This document shows, piece after piece, positions 34,322 to 45,247 of a stretch of DNA of 64,000 nt. The stretch comes from Agrypnus murinus. Taxonomy: Eukaryota; Arthropoda; Insecta; Coleoptera; Elateridae. Made by a program: the position numbers and the translations under genes. The stretch is taken from contig OV816025.1 of NCBI GenBank assembly GCA_929113105.1, positions 121,470,886-121,534,885 of the forward strand. The letters are read 5' to 3'. The first letter of the stretch is position 1. The number at the start of each line of letters is the position of its first letter. Below the pieces are notes generated by a model. The model was not told the origin of the DNA. It worked only from the letters and a program-made list of their open reading frames with translations, and ran no database searches.

Positions 34322-34640
34322 CTGCTAACTAAGACTGGCTTCAGCGTTGAAGGATTAAAGCCAACGAAACAAAATCAACGCACAACGTTTAACATTGACA
34401 TTGAAGTGTGGAAACTGTCAAGGAGTAACGTTAAACGGAACGCTAATACAGATAACATAAAATATCTCGGCCTTCACCTAGATAGGAAACTGACATGGCG
34501 CACACACATACTCACCAAAAGAAAACAATTAGGGAAGAAATTCAGCTAAATATATTGACTCCTGGGTAGAAACTCAGTATTAACGATTGACAACAAATTA
34601 TTACTCTATAAAGCTATCCTACAACCAATTTGGAAATATA
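34322..34640 (+). pseudogene. Jockey-clade LINE fragment, 5' part
   Basis: Degenerate ORF2 of a Jockey-type element. Seen: NETKSTH, KCGNCQGVTLNGTLIQIT, IKYLGLHLDRKLTWRTHI, TKRKQLGKKF and NKLLLYKAILQPIWKY. The order and wording match the thumb/C-terminal part of Jockey reverse transcriptases. The reading continues at 39119 after the CR1-group LINE, so one element was split in two. The exact junction (34640-34700) could not be fixed. Confidence 0.8.
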
Positions 34641-34797
34641 GTCAACGAAATTGCATTATGCAATTGCAAATTGCATTACTATCACGACCTTCAAATGTTG
34701 ATACTATTGACATTCATCAGTTTTTAAATTTTACAATTTTCTTTTAAATTCTTGTAATCTAGTAAAATTAATTTATAAAAATAATATTATAATAATA

Positions 34798-35751
34798 ATG
34801 TCGAGCTCTTGCTCTCTGTGTTCTAAAATCATTAACAGCAAATCTCCTGGTATTCAGTGTGCCGGCAAATGCGCCCTATACTATCATGGGAAATGCGTTA
34901 ATCTGAGTACCTCTGAATTAAGATCATTCTCAACGAATCACGTTAGCTGGAAATGCACCAAATGTAGGAATTCCTCGTCGCTTAATAGCTCTGTTATTAT
35001 AGATGATAATGCTGATGACTCATCAGGATCATCTACCATGATGACAGTTGTACGTGATATTCAGCAAGATATGAAGTCTTTACATCATAAATACGACGAA
35101 CTTTTAAATTCTATCGAATTTTGTGGCAACAAGATCTCTGATTTCGAACAAGCATTATCTAAATTTACTGATAAAGTCAAAGAAATTGATATAATCAAGA
35201 CGGAGAACGTTCAACTGAAAAAGACCGTTACAGAATTATCTATCAGAATTGACGATTTAGAACAGTACTCTCGCCTTAACAATTTAGAAATTCAGGGTAT
35301 TCCCGAAAAATCTAACGAGAATGTGGTAGATTTAGTACAGGGCGTTTTCACTTACATGGGATGCGATGTTCAGGAATACTGTATAGATGCCGTACATCGT
35401 GTGGCACACAACCCGGGTGGCCTAAACCCCAAACAAAACCCAAGAAATATTATAATTAAATTAGCATCTCGACGTAAACGTGACGAGATTATAGCGGCTT
35501 TCAAATCCAAGCGGAAATCTATTGCTGGTCGTCAAAGTCAGGGCATTCAAGTTAATAACGTTGGGGATAATATTTTCATCAATGAACATCTTACGTTGAG
35601 GAATAAACTATTATACAGATTCACCCGAGATGAAGCCAAGAAAAAGGGTTACAAATTCATATGGACTCGTAATTGTTCCATCTTCGCAAGAAAAGACTAT
35701 AAATCAAAGGTCATTCCTATAAAATCGAATGATGATGTGAGAAAACTATAA
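34798..35751 (+). CDS. LINE ORF1 protein with PHD-like zinc finger
   Basis: 317 residues. An N-terminal PHD-type finger (Cys at CSLC, IQCAGKC, YYHGKC and WKCTKC, residues about 6-56) is followed by a Ser-rich linker, a coiled coil (about 80-165, DELLNSIEFC to DDLEQYSRL) and a nucleic-acid-binding module starting NNLEIQGIPEK (about 160-250) with a C-terminal domain of the type shared with baculovirus FP-like proteins in insect LINEs. It acts as the RNA-binding chaperone of the retrotransposon particle, by analogy with related LINEs. The stop is 43 bp before ORF2. Confidence 0.88.
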   Translation: MSSSCSLCSKIINSKSPGIQCAGKCALYYHGKCVNLSTSELRSFSTNHVSWKCTKCRNSSSLNSSVIIDDNADDSSGSSTMMTVVRDIQQDMKSLHHKYDELLNSIEFCGNKISDFEQALSKFTDKVKEIDIIKTENVQLKKTVTELSIRIDDLEQYSRLNNLEIQGIPEKSNENVVDLVQGVFTYMGCDVQEYCIDAVHRVAHNPGGLNPKQNPRNIIIKLASRRKRDEIIAAFKSKRKSIAGRQSQGIQVNNVGDNIFINEHLTLRNKLLYRFTRDEAKKKGYKFIWTRNCSIFARKDYKSKVIPIKSNDDVRKL

Positions 35752-35794
35752 TGTATTTCGGCTTTAAACTCAATATAATCTTTCTTTCGCCATT

Positions 35795-38617
35795 ATGGGT
35801 TTATCATTGTACTACCAAAACGTACGTGGTGTACGAACTAAGACAAATCTATTATATGCCAACACTAGCGACGTGCATTATGATGTTATCTGCTTAACCG
35901 AAACCTTTTTAAAACCTGACATATCTGATTCTGAACTATTTAATTCAAACTATTCGGTATATCGCCGAGATAGATCTTCTACTGGATCAAATGCCGCTCA
36001 TGGAGGTGTGCTAATTGCAGTACGTGGTTCTATCAAGTCAACAAGAATGGAAAATTTCCAAAGTAATTCCGAAGATGTATGGGTTTCCATATCCTATGGT
36101 GAACGAAATCTATTATTTGTGTGTTGTGTCTATCTACCGCCTCGTGACTTCGATGCAGCTGAAGTGTTTCGCAATAAGTTAACAGAGATTTTCGATCGAT
36201 TTCCAGAAAATTTATTTTTTATCTGTGGTGATTTTAATTTACCAGGCATTGAATGGCACCCAGCTACCGATAACTCACTTAAACCACATACATATGATGC
36301 TCAAGCTGTGGATTTTGTTAACCTTTTTTCTTATTGTAATTTTTCTCAATTCAATAACATAGTTAACTGTAACAACCGAATACTTGATTTAATATTGTCA
36401 AACAACTTTTGTGTAGAATTAGTAGAAAGATGTATTAGCCCAATTATTAATGTTGATCAACATCACCCTCCATTAGATATTTATTTAAAACCATTAAAAG
36501 TAGGACAACTTGCAAATAACAATGAGGTTAGATATTCTTATAGACGAGCAGATTATGATAATATAAATTTAAGCTTAACAAATGTTAATTGGGAAAATTT
36601 ACTTTACAACCTTAATTGTGAAGAAATGTTGGATGTCTTTTATAATACTGTATTTATCATTATTGATCAGTTTGTCCCCAGGAAGACTGTAAATAGTAAA
36701 TACCCTACTTGGTTCTCCTCTTCTACAATAAGAGTGATAAAAGAGAAGCGCAAGTTTCACAAAAAATGGAAACAATTCAAAAACAAACTTGATTATCTTA
36801 CGTTTAGTTTATTGCGCGGAAGATCTAAGCATCTAATTTCTTTAGATTACCGTAATTTTATAAGATCTACCGAGGAGGACTTAATCAGTAACCCTAAACG
36901 CATTTGGTCTTATGTAAAATCTAGAAAGCATAACTTAAATATACCACATCAATTAAAATCCGGAGATGATGTCGCTGATGATGGTCTTTCTATATGTAAT
37001 CTGTTTCTAAAACACTTTAACTCGGTATTTATTGATGGTCAACTATTAGACGCTAACACATATAATTCTCAGGTTCGAAACACGTCGGTACCAACTAGGT
37101 TGATAATTTCTCCTGAAGATGTGCTAAAATATCTTAATAATCTTCATGTAGCCAAGGGCGCAGGACCTGATGGTATCCCTGCCGTGTTTCTCCGTAGGTG
37201 TTCAAGTAATCTAGCACTCCCTATCTCTATTATTTTCAACTGCTCTTTACAGGAAGGTGTTTTTCCTTGTATCTGGAAAAAAGCTTACATAATTCCTATC
37301 TTTAAAGCTGGAGACAAAAAACTGGTTAAGAATTATAGACCCGTTTCTATATTGTCAACTCTTCCTAAGCTTTTTGAAATGATAGTTTATAAAGTAGTTT
37401 TAAACACAATTAAAAGCCATATTTGTATAGAACAACACGGGTTCCTACCTGGGAGATCAGTTGAGACTAATTTAGTTGCTTATACGGACTATCTACAGAG
37501 GGCGCTAGATAACCGTGTTCAAGTAGATTCCATTTATACTGATTTCAGCAAAGCGTTTGACAAAATCGACCACAATATTCTGATACAAAAACTAGATGTA
37601 ATGGGTATGCCTTCTGACTTATTAAGATGGATTAAGTCATACATTTCGAATAGATCCCAAGCTGTGAGAATAAATGGATTTCTGTCTGATTACGTTAAAG
37701 TTACTTCGGGGGTACCACAAGGTTCTCACCTAGGCCCTTTATTTTTCATTGTTTATATCAACGACATAGTACGATGTGTTCGTAACTGCCATCTTCTCTT
37801 GTACGCAGATGATATAAAAATCTTTCGAGAAATAAAATCTTTATCCGATTGTGCGTTATTACAAGACGATTTAAATCGCATAGATAGGTATTGCAGTGTT
37901 AACAAGTTATTTTTAAATCTTCAGAAATGCTATACAATATCTTTTACAAGAAACTATACTGTGTTTACTTTTCCTTATCACTTCAATAGCTATAAATTAC
38001 AATTAGTTGATTCAATTAAAGACTTGGGAGTTATAATAGACAATAAATTAACCTTTTCAAAACACATTACCTATATTACAAGCAAAGCTTTTAAATGTCT
38101 GGGTTTTTTAGTTAGGATTTGTCGGCCGTTTAGAAACCTTCGGGGTATTCGAAGTCTTTATTTTGCTTATGTCCGCAGTATAATTACTTGGGCTAGTGTT
38201 GTTTGGAATCTGCAATACAGCATTTATATCAATATATTAGAATCAATACAGAAAAGATTTATATCCTATATCAACAAGAAATTCCATATACCCGCTATTA
38301 ATTACAACGAATCATGCGTAGAATTCGGTCTGCTGCCTTTGAATATAGCCAGAGAAATGTATGATGTACTTTTTCTTTTTAAATTGATTACCGGCTTGTT
38401 AGACTGTCCAAATATTTTAGAACAGATAAATTTCAACGTTCCTGTACGTGTAACTAGAAATGATCATCTTTTTGTACCTTCTTTTTCAAGAACCTTTTAT
38501 AATTCGCCTCTTATTCGTATAGTACGAACCTATAACCAAAAGTATACCTCATTAGATCTTTTTTCAACTTCTTTAATCAGATTAAAAAAGAACTTGAAAG
38601 CAATGTATCACACCTGA
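35795..38617 (+). CDS. LINE ORF2: endonuclease and reverse transcriptase
   Basis: 940 residues, uninterrupted. An apurinic-type endonuclease occupies residues 1-230 (YYQNVRGVRTK, CLTETFL with the catalytic Glu, CGDFNLPGIEW at 144-154, DQHHPP where DH is usual for SDH). Reverse transcriptase about 440-720: KGAGPDGIPAVFL, NYRPVSILSTLPK, EQHGFLPGRS, DFSKAFDKIDH (583-593), GVPQGSHLGPL, YADD (670-673), DLGVIIDNKLTF. The C-terminus has no RNase H. All catalytic motifs are present apart from the altered endonuclease S-D-H box (VDQHH), so target cutting may be weakened. Confidence 0.93.
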   Translation: MGLSLYYQNVRGVRTKTNLLYANTSDVHYDVICLTETFLKPDISDSELFNSNYSVYRRDRSSTGSNAAHGGVLIAVRGSIKSTRMENFQSNSEDVWVSISYGERNLLFVCCVYLPPRDFDAAEVFRNKLTEIFDRFPENLFFICGDFNLPGIEWHPATDNSLKPHTYDAQAVDFVNLFSYCNFSQFNNIVNCNNRILDLILSNNFCVELVERCISPIINVDQHHPPLDIYLKPLKVGQLANNNEVRYSYRRADYDNINLSLTNVNWENLLYNLNCEEMLDVFYNTVFIIIDQFVPRKTVNSKYPTWFSSSTIRVIKEKRKFHKKWKQFKNKLDYLTFSLLRGRSKHLISLDYRNFIRSTEEDLISNPKRIWSYVKSRKHNLNIPHQLKSGDDVADDGLSICNLFLKHFNSVFIDGQLLDANTYNSQVRNTSVPTRLIISPEDVLKYLNNLHVAKGAGPDGIPAVFLRRCSSNLALPISIIFNCSLQEGVFPCIWKKAYIIPIFKAGDKKLVKNYRPVSILSTLPKLFEMIVYKVVLNTIKSHICIEQHGFLPGRSVETNLVAYTDYLQRALDNRVQVDSIYTDFSKAFDKIDHNILIQKLDVMGMPSDLLRWIKSYISNRSQAVRINGFLSDYVKVTSGVPQGSHLGPLFFIVYINDIVRCVRNCHLLLYADDIKIFREIKSLSDCALLQDDLNRIDRYCSVNKLFLNLQKCYTISFTRNYTVFTFPYHFNSYKLQLVDSIKDLGVIIDNKLTFSKHITYITSKAFKCLGFLVRICRPFRNLRGIRSLYFAYVRSIITWASVVWNLQYSIYINILESIQKRFISYINKKFHIPAINYNESCVEFGLLPLNIAREMYDVLFLFKLITGLLDCPNILEQINFNVPVRVTRNDHLFVPSFSRTFYNSPLIRIVRTYNQKYTSLDLFSTSLIRLKKNLKAMYHT

Positions 38618-38780
38618 AACTTACGTTTCTCATATCACGTTATATTTCATTTCGTTTATTTGTATTACTTGTATTTACTATCAACATCTTAATGTTACGT
38701 AGTTATTATTATTATCATTTTCTTTTTATTACGGGCTTTTTCCCGAGGTTTTATTATCATCATTATTAAAATACACATAA

Positions 38781-38785
<5 letters not shown>

Positions 38786-38862
<77 letters not shown>
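38786..38862. repeat. TA dinucleotide microsatellite
   Basis: Nearly pure (TA)n of about 77 bp, in the 3' UTR of the CR1-group LINE. Length is likely to vary between alleles. Confidence 0.95.
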
Positions 38863-38872
<10 letters not shown>

Positions 38873-39118
38873 TTTTAATTTATCAATGTAGTTATTAGTT
38901 ACAAGCAGTATACTAATTATAATTATTACTTAATTTTATATATACAAATATGTAGAGCTACCATTCGATCTGTAAATTGTTAACACTTTTTTTTCTTTAT
39001 TATTGGGTCTTATGTTTGCGTTATTCATTTTGTTTTATTTTTTATGGCAAAAGAAGTATTGTTTTTGGGATTCTTTCCTGTTTATACTTTTATTACTAAA
39101 TAAATAAATAAATAAATA

Positions 39119-39610
39119 CGTCAAACATAGAAATCATCCAAAGATTTCAGAATAAAGTTCTCCGAGCCATAGTCAATGCACCTTGGTATGTTTCCAACGC
39201 GGTTATACATACAGACCTAGGCATACCCACCGTACGGCAAGAAATCACAACTATCAGCGCCAAACATGTAAATAAGATGATAGTACACCTTAATCAACTG
39301 ACAAACACGCTCATTGATGACGAAGAAGAACCAAGAAGACTGAAAAGATTCAAACCTGCAGACCTCCCAACCCGTTTCAACTAATTCGATGCATCTCAAA
39401 AAAAATAGTTAAATCGTATACACTTATTAATATAATACTGTATCTCTTTTCACATATTATATGTAACTTTTTGAGTGTGCTCACAGGAGCATCTCTCTTC
39501 ATGTCACGCCTTAGTTATTTAAGAATTAGTTTAAGTATTTTTCATAAGATGTATTTATTGTCTGTATTCCCAGACAGATTGTACAACACTTTGGAAACAT
39601 TAAAAAAAAT
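39119..39610 (+). pseudogene. Jockey-clade LINE fragment, 3' part and tail
   Basis: Continues the Jockey reading: SNIEIIQRFQNKVLRAIVNA, PWYVSNAVIHTDLGIPTV, RRLKRFKPADLPTRFN and stop at 39382-39384. A 3' UTR follows to an A-rich end near 39599-39608. With 34322-34640 this is one element split by the CR1-group LINE. Confidence 0.8.
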
Positions 39611-40103
39611 TGATTTCATGATAATCTGGACAGCAGGATAATCATGGCTAACATGATATTTTTGTAAAGCATTAGGAAATTCAGATTAACTTTTACTGCT
39701 AAAACTGCTGATAATGGTTCAATATTTGGATTTATCACATCTAGATTTATCACTGTTCTAAAAACAATTAAACACTCTTCCCAAGTAGCGATATTTCTCT
39801 CACATGATAATTACGTAAATTTCACATGCTATAAATTTAAGGTTAATTACATTGTCCGAACTTCAAGAAAATCAGGTAAGTACATAAAAAAGATGTAATT
39901 TTCGCGTGATATACAGATGAAATGTCCGTCTTTTTGCATTCTTTTTACATGCTAAAGTGATATACGAAGATAATCAGAAAAAAATGTATTTATTACATGC
40001 CACTGTATTTTTTTTTGTTTTGGAATTAAAAGCAGTGCTCAGCAAAATGCACCGTACATCTGTTCTTAAAAATCCCATTTTCAAATAATGTGCAAATAAT
40101 ATT
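39611..40103. other. AT-rich DNA, nothing recognised
   Basis: No coding region or repeat was seen. Confidence 0.5.
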
Positions 40104-42606
40104 AAAGGTGAAAAGGTTTCGAAACATCACAATGCGCAGAAACCGAAATACGTATGAGCGTTCGGAATTGCGTCGCACGCGCATGTTTTTCTTAATGCAG
40201 TAGCGTCGGTATATTTTCATTCTGTCTTGTTGCGTGTGCGTTTGGAGGTTATAGGTGTGTTTACGTTTGTTGTTGAAAGTTGAAATCAGTTTACAAAACA
40301 GTTCTTTTCAGAGCTTCTGCATATTTATTTGCGAATCGTAGGTAAGTTAATAACTGCTTATGCAGAAGATACGAATATCACATAAATATTTGTTGTAGTT
40401 AGATTTCAACGTGAAAAAGTAAAATGCCGCCAAAGACAAAGTAGGTGTACGTGGAAAGGTTCTGCATTCCCAAGCACGCGAAATTATCGCAAACGTCATC
40501 TCATTTATGGAGAAAGAAGCTAAGGATGGTGTAACAATTCCTGCAACTCGTTTTAAAGAAAGAGTTCTGGCTGCGACAAAAATAGGGGAAAACAGTTATC
40601 GTGAGATTAAGAAAGAAGCCAAGCAAGTTGCTTCAGGCGAAAAAGTAAAGTTTTCCAGTCCGAAGAAAAATCGTAATAGACCAAATCCGAAGAGTGACCT
40701 ACTGCAAGGTGAATTAGAAACCATCAGGTCGATTATTCACCAGTATTATATAATTGAAAAGAGACACCCAACGTTAAAAGGTATAAAACGAAACAAATTA
40801 TTTTAATTGGTGTATTTATAGCGCAAGGTGGTATTTACACGAATTCGTAATAAGATACTGAACTCTGGGATAGAATTTCAAGGTAGCTTATGCACTCTGG
40901 GAAAGATTGTAAAAAGTTAGGTTTCCGGTAAGTTATTTTATAAGAACCTAACACATTTTATTACATATTCTAACTATTTATATATTTAGCTGGCGAGAAA
41001 CCATGGACAAGCGTAAAATTCTAATGGAATCACATGATATAAGATTAAAGCGCAGCCAGTACTTGGAACAATTACAGCAGTATGTACAAGATGAAAGACC
41101 CATAATATTTACCGATGAGCCCTACATAAACAGTTGCCATACTAACAAGAAGACATGGAGTGACGATTCGGAACGCGGTTTTAGAAAACCTATTGGAAAG
41201 GGCGCACGTATAATAATGGTGCATGCTGGCGAGGCAGATAGTTTTGTAAAGAATGCATTACTCATGTTCAAATCAGGTGTGATATTACTCTGAAATATTT
41301 ATGAATTTTTTACATTATTATTTGTTATAATAGGAAGTACATCTGGCGACTACCACCAGGACATGAATAATGCAAATTTCATGCTGTGGGTACGCAAGCA
41401 GCTGTTGCCTAATTTACCCAAGAGAGCTGTGCTTGTGATTGATAATGCAGCATATCATAATGTAGCAATCAACAAGGATCCAACTTCAGCATCGACAAAA
41501 TAAATAAGTCATGATTCAATGGCTTATCCAGCGAGGCATTCCCCATGATCCAAACGCCACAAAGCCTGTACTCTATAATATAATTAAGCAAAGAAAAAGC
41601 ACATATAAGCAATATATTCTTGATACAGAATTAACCCAACATGGTCATGTAGTATTAAGATTGCCACCGTACCATCCCGAACTCAACCCTATTGGGAAGA
41701 TATGGGCATTAGTTAAAAACCATGTAGCAGCAACTAATATAACTTGTAGACTGAATGATGTCATCCAATTAGCACAACAAAAGTTTGAGTCAATCACCGC
41801 TGAAGATTGGGCAAAGGTGTGTAGGCATGTGGATCGAGTTGTTGAATAGTACATGCGTAAAGAACATTTACTTGATAGTGCGTCAGATGAGTTTCGGTTC
41901 ACTGTAAACACTGGGGATTCGGATGACGATACATCAGAGGGAGAGTTATCTGAGGACGATGTAGATGTTGGTATTTCCCCACTGGAAATGTTAGAGGATC
42001 CGGGGCCTAGCACCAGTACACTGTAATCCATGGGATTATAATATAATATAACACACAGATTGTTTTATAAACGATGTTATAAATTATGTCACATAAGTTG
42101 TCAAATGTTTTACATGTAGACATATTTTCATATTAAAATAATTAAAATTCGTCTCTACAATCACTTCTTTTTTTAATAAGAACGTATTATATCCCAATAC
42201 TGTCTAAAAACCTAAATACCCTATTTTGTCGATATATAAAGAAAAGCAAGGTTTTCCATTTATTTTGATTTCCTATTACTTTTACTAACACTGAAGTAAA
42301 TTACATTATCAAATTTAAACTTTTAGAAAACCCAGAATCATTTATAAACTTAAAATTTTATATACAGGCTTATATCCCACAATTATCTTTTTGCTACTTA
42401 GGTGAGTTGATTTCAGCTCCAACCCCTTCAATTGAAAGTGGTTATTTAAAGATTATAAAGTGTACTTTGAGATTTTCATAACATTTTATGTGCACATATT
42501 TTTAACCCCTTTTAATGAACAACATACGCGCCCCCACTGTACTCGCAGCTGACGTTCGCGCAGATCTTGATGAGTCATTGTGATGTTTCGAAACCTCGCG
42601 CACTTT
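40104..42606 (+). mobile_element. IS630/Tc1-like DNA transposon
   Basis: Terminal inverted repeats of about 30 bp: AGGTTTCGAAACATCACAAT at 40114 and its complement at 42576-42596, with weaker matches outward (TTAAAGGTG against CTAAAGTGCG). Between them lies one transposase gene on the + strand with candidate introns. A TA target duplication is expected for this superfamily but could not be pinned down. Confidence 0.82.
40424..42026 (+). pseudogene. IS630-like transposase with short introns and a broken DDE triad
   Basis: Starts MPPKTK at 40424; a stop/frameshift follows at 40436, then VGVRGKVLHSQAREIIANVI and a helix-turn-helix region (40507-40780). Candidate introns, all GT-AG: 40781-40821 (41 nt), 40928-40989 (62 nt), 41277-41333 (57 nt). 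DDE domain: first Asp in IIFTDEPYIN (41114-41116), second Asp in VLVIDNAAYHN (41441-41443); the third acidic residue, Glu in the usual NPIE, is Gly (GGG, 41694-41696) in HPELNPIGKIW. A frameshift near 41500 and an in-frame TAG at 41847 precede an acidic C-terminal tail that ends at 42026. The family is a common insect one. This copy cannot catalyse transposition. Confidence 0.82.
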
Positions 42607-42642
42607 AGTTCAAATTAGTTTCTTTCACAAAAACCTATGTAC

Positions 42643-42824
42643 TGTAATATCTTCTGTGTTAGGTGAAGTAAAAGACGGATTATGGTATATAAGCTTTATT
42701 CTTTTACTATTAAAGACCAGAGAATGAATGCTTTGACTTTTTGGTTTATGAATTAGTTCTTCATCTTGTTTACATTTGTTGTCTAAGATACTACAAATTA
42801 TCCAAGGCACCGGTGATCATCACA
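42643..42824 (-). repeat. LTR of gypsy copy B (3' LTR)
   Basis: 182 bp, TGTGATGATC...ATATTACA on the minus strand. It matches the copy A LTR in length and order and has AATAAAGCTTATATACC as poly(A)-type motif. Immediately upstream (minus strand) is the purine tract AAGGGGGGAAT at about 42828-42838, the expected polypurine tract. The flank outside the LTR reads GTAC, as beside copy A. Confidence 0.8.
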
Positions 42825-43407
42825 TTTATTCCCCCCTTGTTTTTAAGTCGTTCCAGCAGAAGATGCCTCTATCAAGTTGGCAAGAACTGCTGAATGTACA
42901 GTTGTGATTGTAAAGCAACTTGATAGATACGTAAAAAACTGCATTTTTTCTCTGACTGGTAATACAATTGGTAATTAAAACTAGGACAGGGGTCTTAATG
43001 TTAACGTTCGTTATAAATATAAGAACTTAATCTATAGAAATAAGCTAAAAAGAATAAGGTGAGACTTGAATGGATAACTGTTATCCATAACAGAAAAGTT
43101 TAAAATTAAGAGAGCGGGTCCTTTACAGTAGGGCTCGTTACAAAATATGAATAACTAAAAGCTACAGATGCTTCTGTTGGGCTTGTAGGTTGTTGGATCA
43201 TGATGTTATATGCAACATAGAAGGAAAATGGTAAATGCATCTACACAAGAATGTCTAACAGGTAACAAAAAGGACTTGCGAACGTTCTATACATAACAGG
43301 CACTACGAAAGATAATAAGGATTTGTAATGGACTGCATCCAAGTTTACCTGCTTTATTCTCCGATGTTCATCACACGAGGTAACGAATTTTTGTGCTTAT
43401 TGAAGTA

Positions 43408-44844
43408 CGAGGTTATCATAAAGTAAGAAATATATTTCAACTTATTATATATTTTTAACAAATCAAATTAATAACAAAAAGTAAATTGAATCTAGTTGCT
43501 TACATAATAGGATTTCTGATGTTAAACACTGGTTACCACAATTGCTCGATATGACCTCCATTTTGCTGTTGTAAAATTACCAACCGTTCCTCCAAATTGT
43601 ATACAGCACTATTCAACATTTCTGGTTGAATTACACAAATTTGCTGCCTGATACTGTCCTTTAATTTCTCCAGTGTTGTTAGACATGTTCTAAACACCAG
43701 ATTTTTTAAATAACCCCACAACTAGTAATCCGCTGGGTTAAGATCAGGCGATCTTGGTGGCCATGAATTTTCAAAATGTCTTTCTAACACGATCTTGAAA
43801 AACTGCAGTTAATAATTATTTAACTGGTCGATAAATATGCGGAGGTGCTCCATCCTGCATAAAAATCATGTTTTCAATTCCTTCGTGCTCGTTTTGCAAC
43901 TGTGGAATTGCATAATCCCTTAACATTTGCAGGTATCGTTCACCAGTAACAGTTACAGATACGGCCTCCCCATTCTGTATTTCCTCGAAAAAGTATGGAC
44001 CAATGATGAAATTAGCTGTGAAACCTCACCAAACGGTGACTTTTTTGTCATGAAGACCTTGCTGAACAATTTCATATGGATTTTCTGTTGACCATATTCG
44101 ACAGTTTTAAGTATTAACTCCACCGTTAAGAGAAAAATGTGCCTCATCTGTCCATAAAATACGGGATAACCATTCGGGTTCAATTTCTATCTGAGCCAAT
44201 ATATGTAATGAAAAATCGTACCTGAGAGCAAAACCTGCATCCTTTAATTCAAACAGCAGTTGCAGGTTATAGGGATACATTTTTAGGATTTTCCGCAAAA
44301 TTTTCCAAACCGTTATGTACGGCATTTGAAATCATTTTGATATCGCATTCACACTACTGGTTGCTAGCAGATTAGTATTGGCTACGTTTTGATTTTCCTG
44401 AAGAACTTCTGCAACTTGGACATCACTAATCTTTGGTCTTGATGATCTCGTAAGGTCAGTTGCAGACCCTGTTCTTTCAAATTTGCTAATCAAATTACGG
44501 TACGCCTTCATTTGGCACGACCCTGCTCTCAAACCCATTTTCATACGAAATCTTCGTAATCCTGCAGTGTAATTTTTAACTCATTCATAATAACATTGCA
44601 CTAAACCAATTCTTGTTTGCAGATCCGTGTTCAAATTGTTACAATTTACGGTTACGCGAGTTTTATTTTTTACGTTTGATACTTGTATTAATAGTTGTCA
44701 CGACAATTCTTTTGCTTTCCATAGATACACTAAAATCCCATTATATAAGCAACTAGATTCCATTTACTTTTTGTTATTAATTTGATTTGTTAAAAATATA
44801 TAATAAGTTGAAATAAATATATCCCTTACTTTATAATAACCTTG
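43408..44844 (-). mobile_element. Tc1/mariner-type element with long TIRs
   Basis: 1437 bp, flanked by TA on both sides (43406-43407, 44845-44846). Inverted ends of about 105 bp, from AGGTTATCATAAAGTAAG at 43409 to GAATCTAGTTGCTTA near 43505 and the mirror at 44740-44843. One degenerate transposase is on the minus strand. It inserted into gypsy copy B. Confidence 0.9.
43533..44544 (-). pseudogene. Mariner-like transposase, multiply disrupted
   Basis: Minus strand: MKMGLRAGSCQMKAYRNLIS and a helix-turn-helix part at 44544-44332, then LKDAGFALRYDFSLHIL, first Asp in ILWTDEAHFSLNGG, second in IFMQDGAPPHIYRP, third in PRSPDLNPADY directly followed by a stop, then LWGYLKNLVF. The acidic positions are still present but stops and frameshifts break the frame at least four times. 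This domain set (WTDEAHF, QDGAPPH, SPDLNP.DY.LWG) is typical of a widespread arthropod mariner-like family. Confidence 0.85.
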
Positions 44845-44846
44845 TA

Positions 44847-45247
44847 CACAAAAACCAATTTGTAATCATACGTTTTGCGACACACTGTTGTGTTGGTTTC
44901 TTGTAGGGTTGTGGAGCCTTTTCTGGAATAAATAATTCGTACGAGTATAATTGCAGCAGGGCATGATCAGATGTAGATCGACGATCTATGCCAACGAAAT
45001 GGCATAATTCTTGCTGCATTCTAAAGATTGGAAAGTTATTAATAGCTTCTATTTTTGAAATTTGCGGCTTAACCCCATCACTACCCCGACAAGTTAGTTC
45101 TTTGGCTTCAATTTTTTTTTTAATTTGATAGTAAACCGTTGTTATACTATATAGGTGTTGAAATACACTTTTCAATTGCCGTAGATGATCTGCTTTGATG
45201 ACAGAGAAATCTAGAGTGTCGTTGAGGTAATAAAATATACTATACAA
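44847..45247 (-). pseudogene. Ty3/gypsy reverse transcriptase fragment
   Basis: Minus-strand open segment with a catalytic-box remnant YYLNDTLDF (YLDD is usual), then HLRQLKSVFQHL, a GVKPQISKIEAINNF segment and QQELCHFVGI, in the order of the palm-to-connection part of gypsy reverse transcriptases. The changed catalytic Asp and the loss of neighbouring domains show it is dead. Its 3' side is cut by the mariner insertion. Confidence 0.75.

Larger units (their letters stand above)
34641..39118 (+). mobile_element. CR1-group non-LTR retrotransposon, full-length looking
   Basis: Two intact ORFs (34798-35751, 35795-38617), a 3' UTR with a long TA microsatellite and a short tail of TAAA-type repeats (39099-39118), in place of poly(A). 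It is inserted in a Jockey remnant. The 5' boundary is approximate; no clear target duplication was found. ORF1 with a PHD-like finger and the LYYQNVRG start of ORF2 place it near the CR1/Jockey group; a finer clade needs a tree. Confidence 0.85.

Noticed and set aside
43140..43260. Plus-strand ATDASVGLVG resembling a gypsy RNase H start
   Set aside because: The gypsy element here runs on the minus strand, nothing around it extends the match, and a stop follows soon after.
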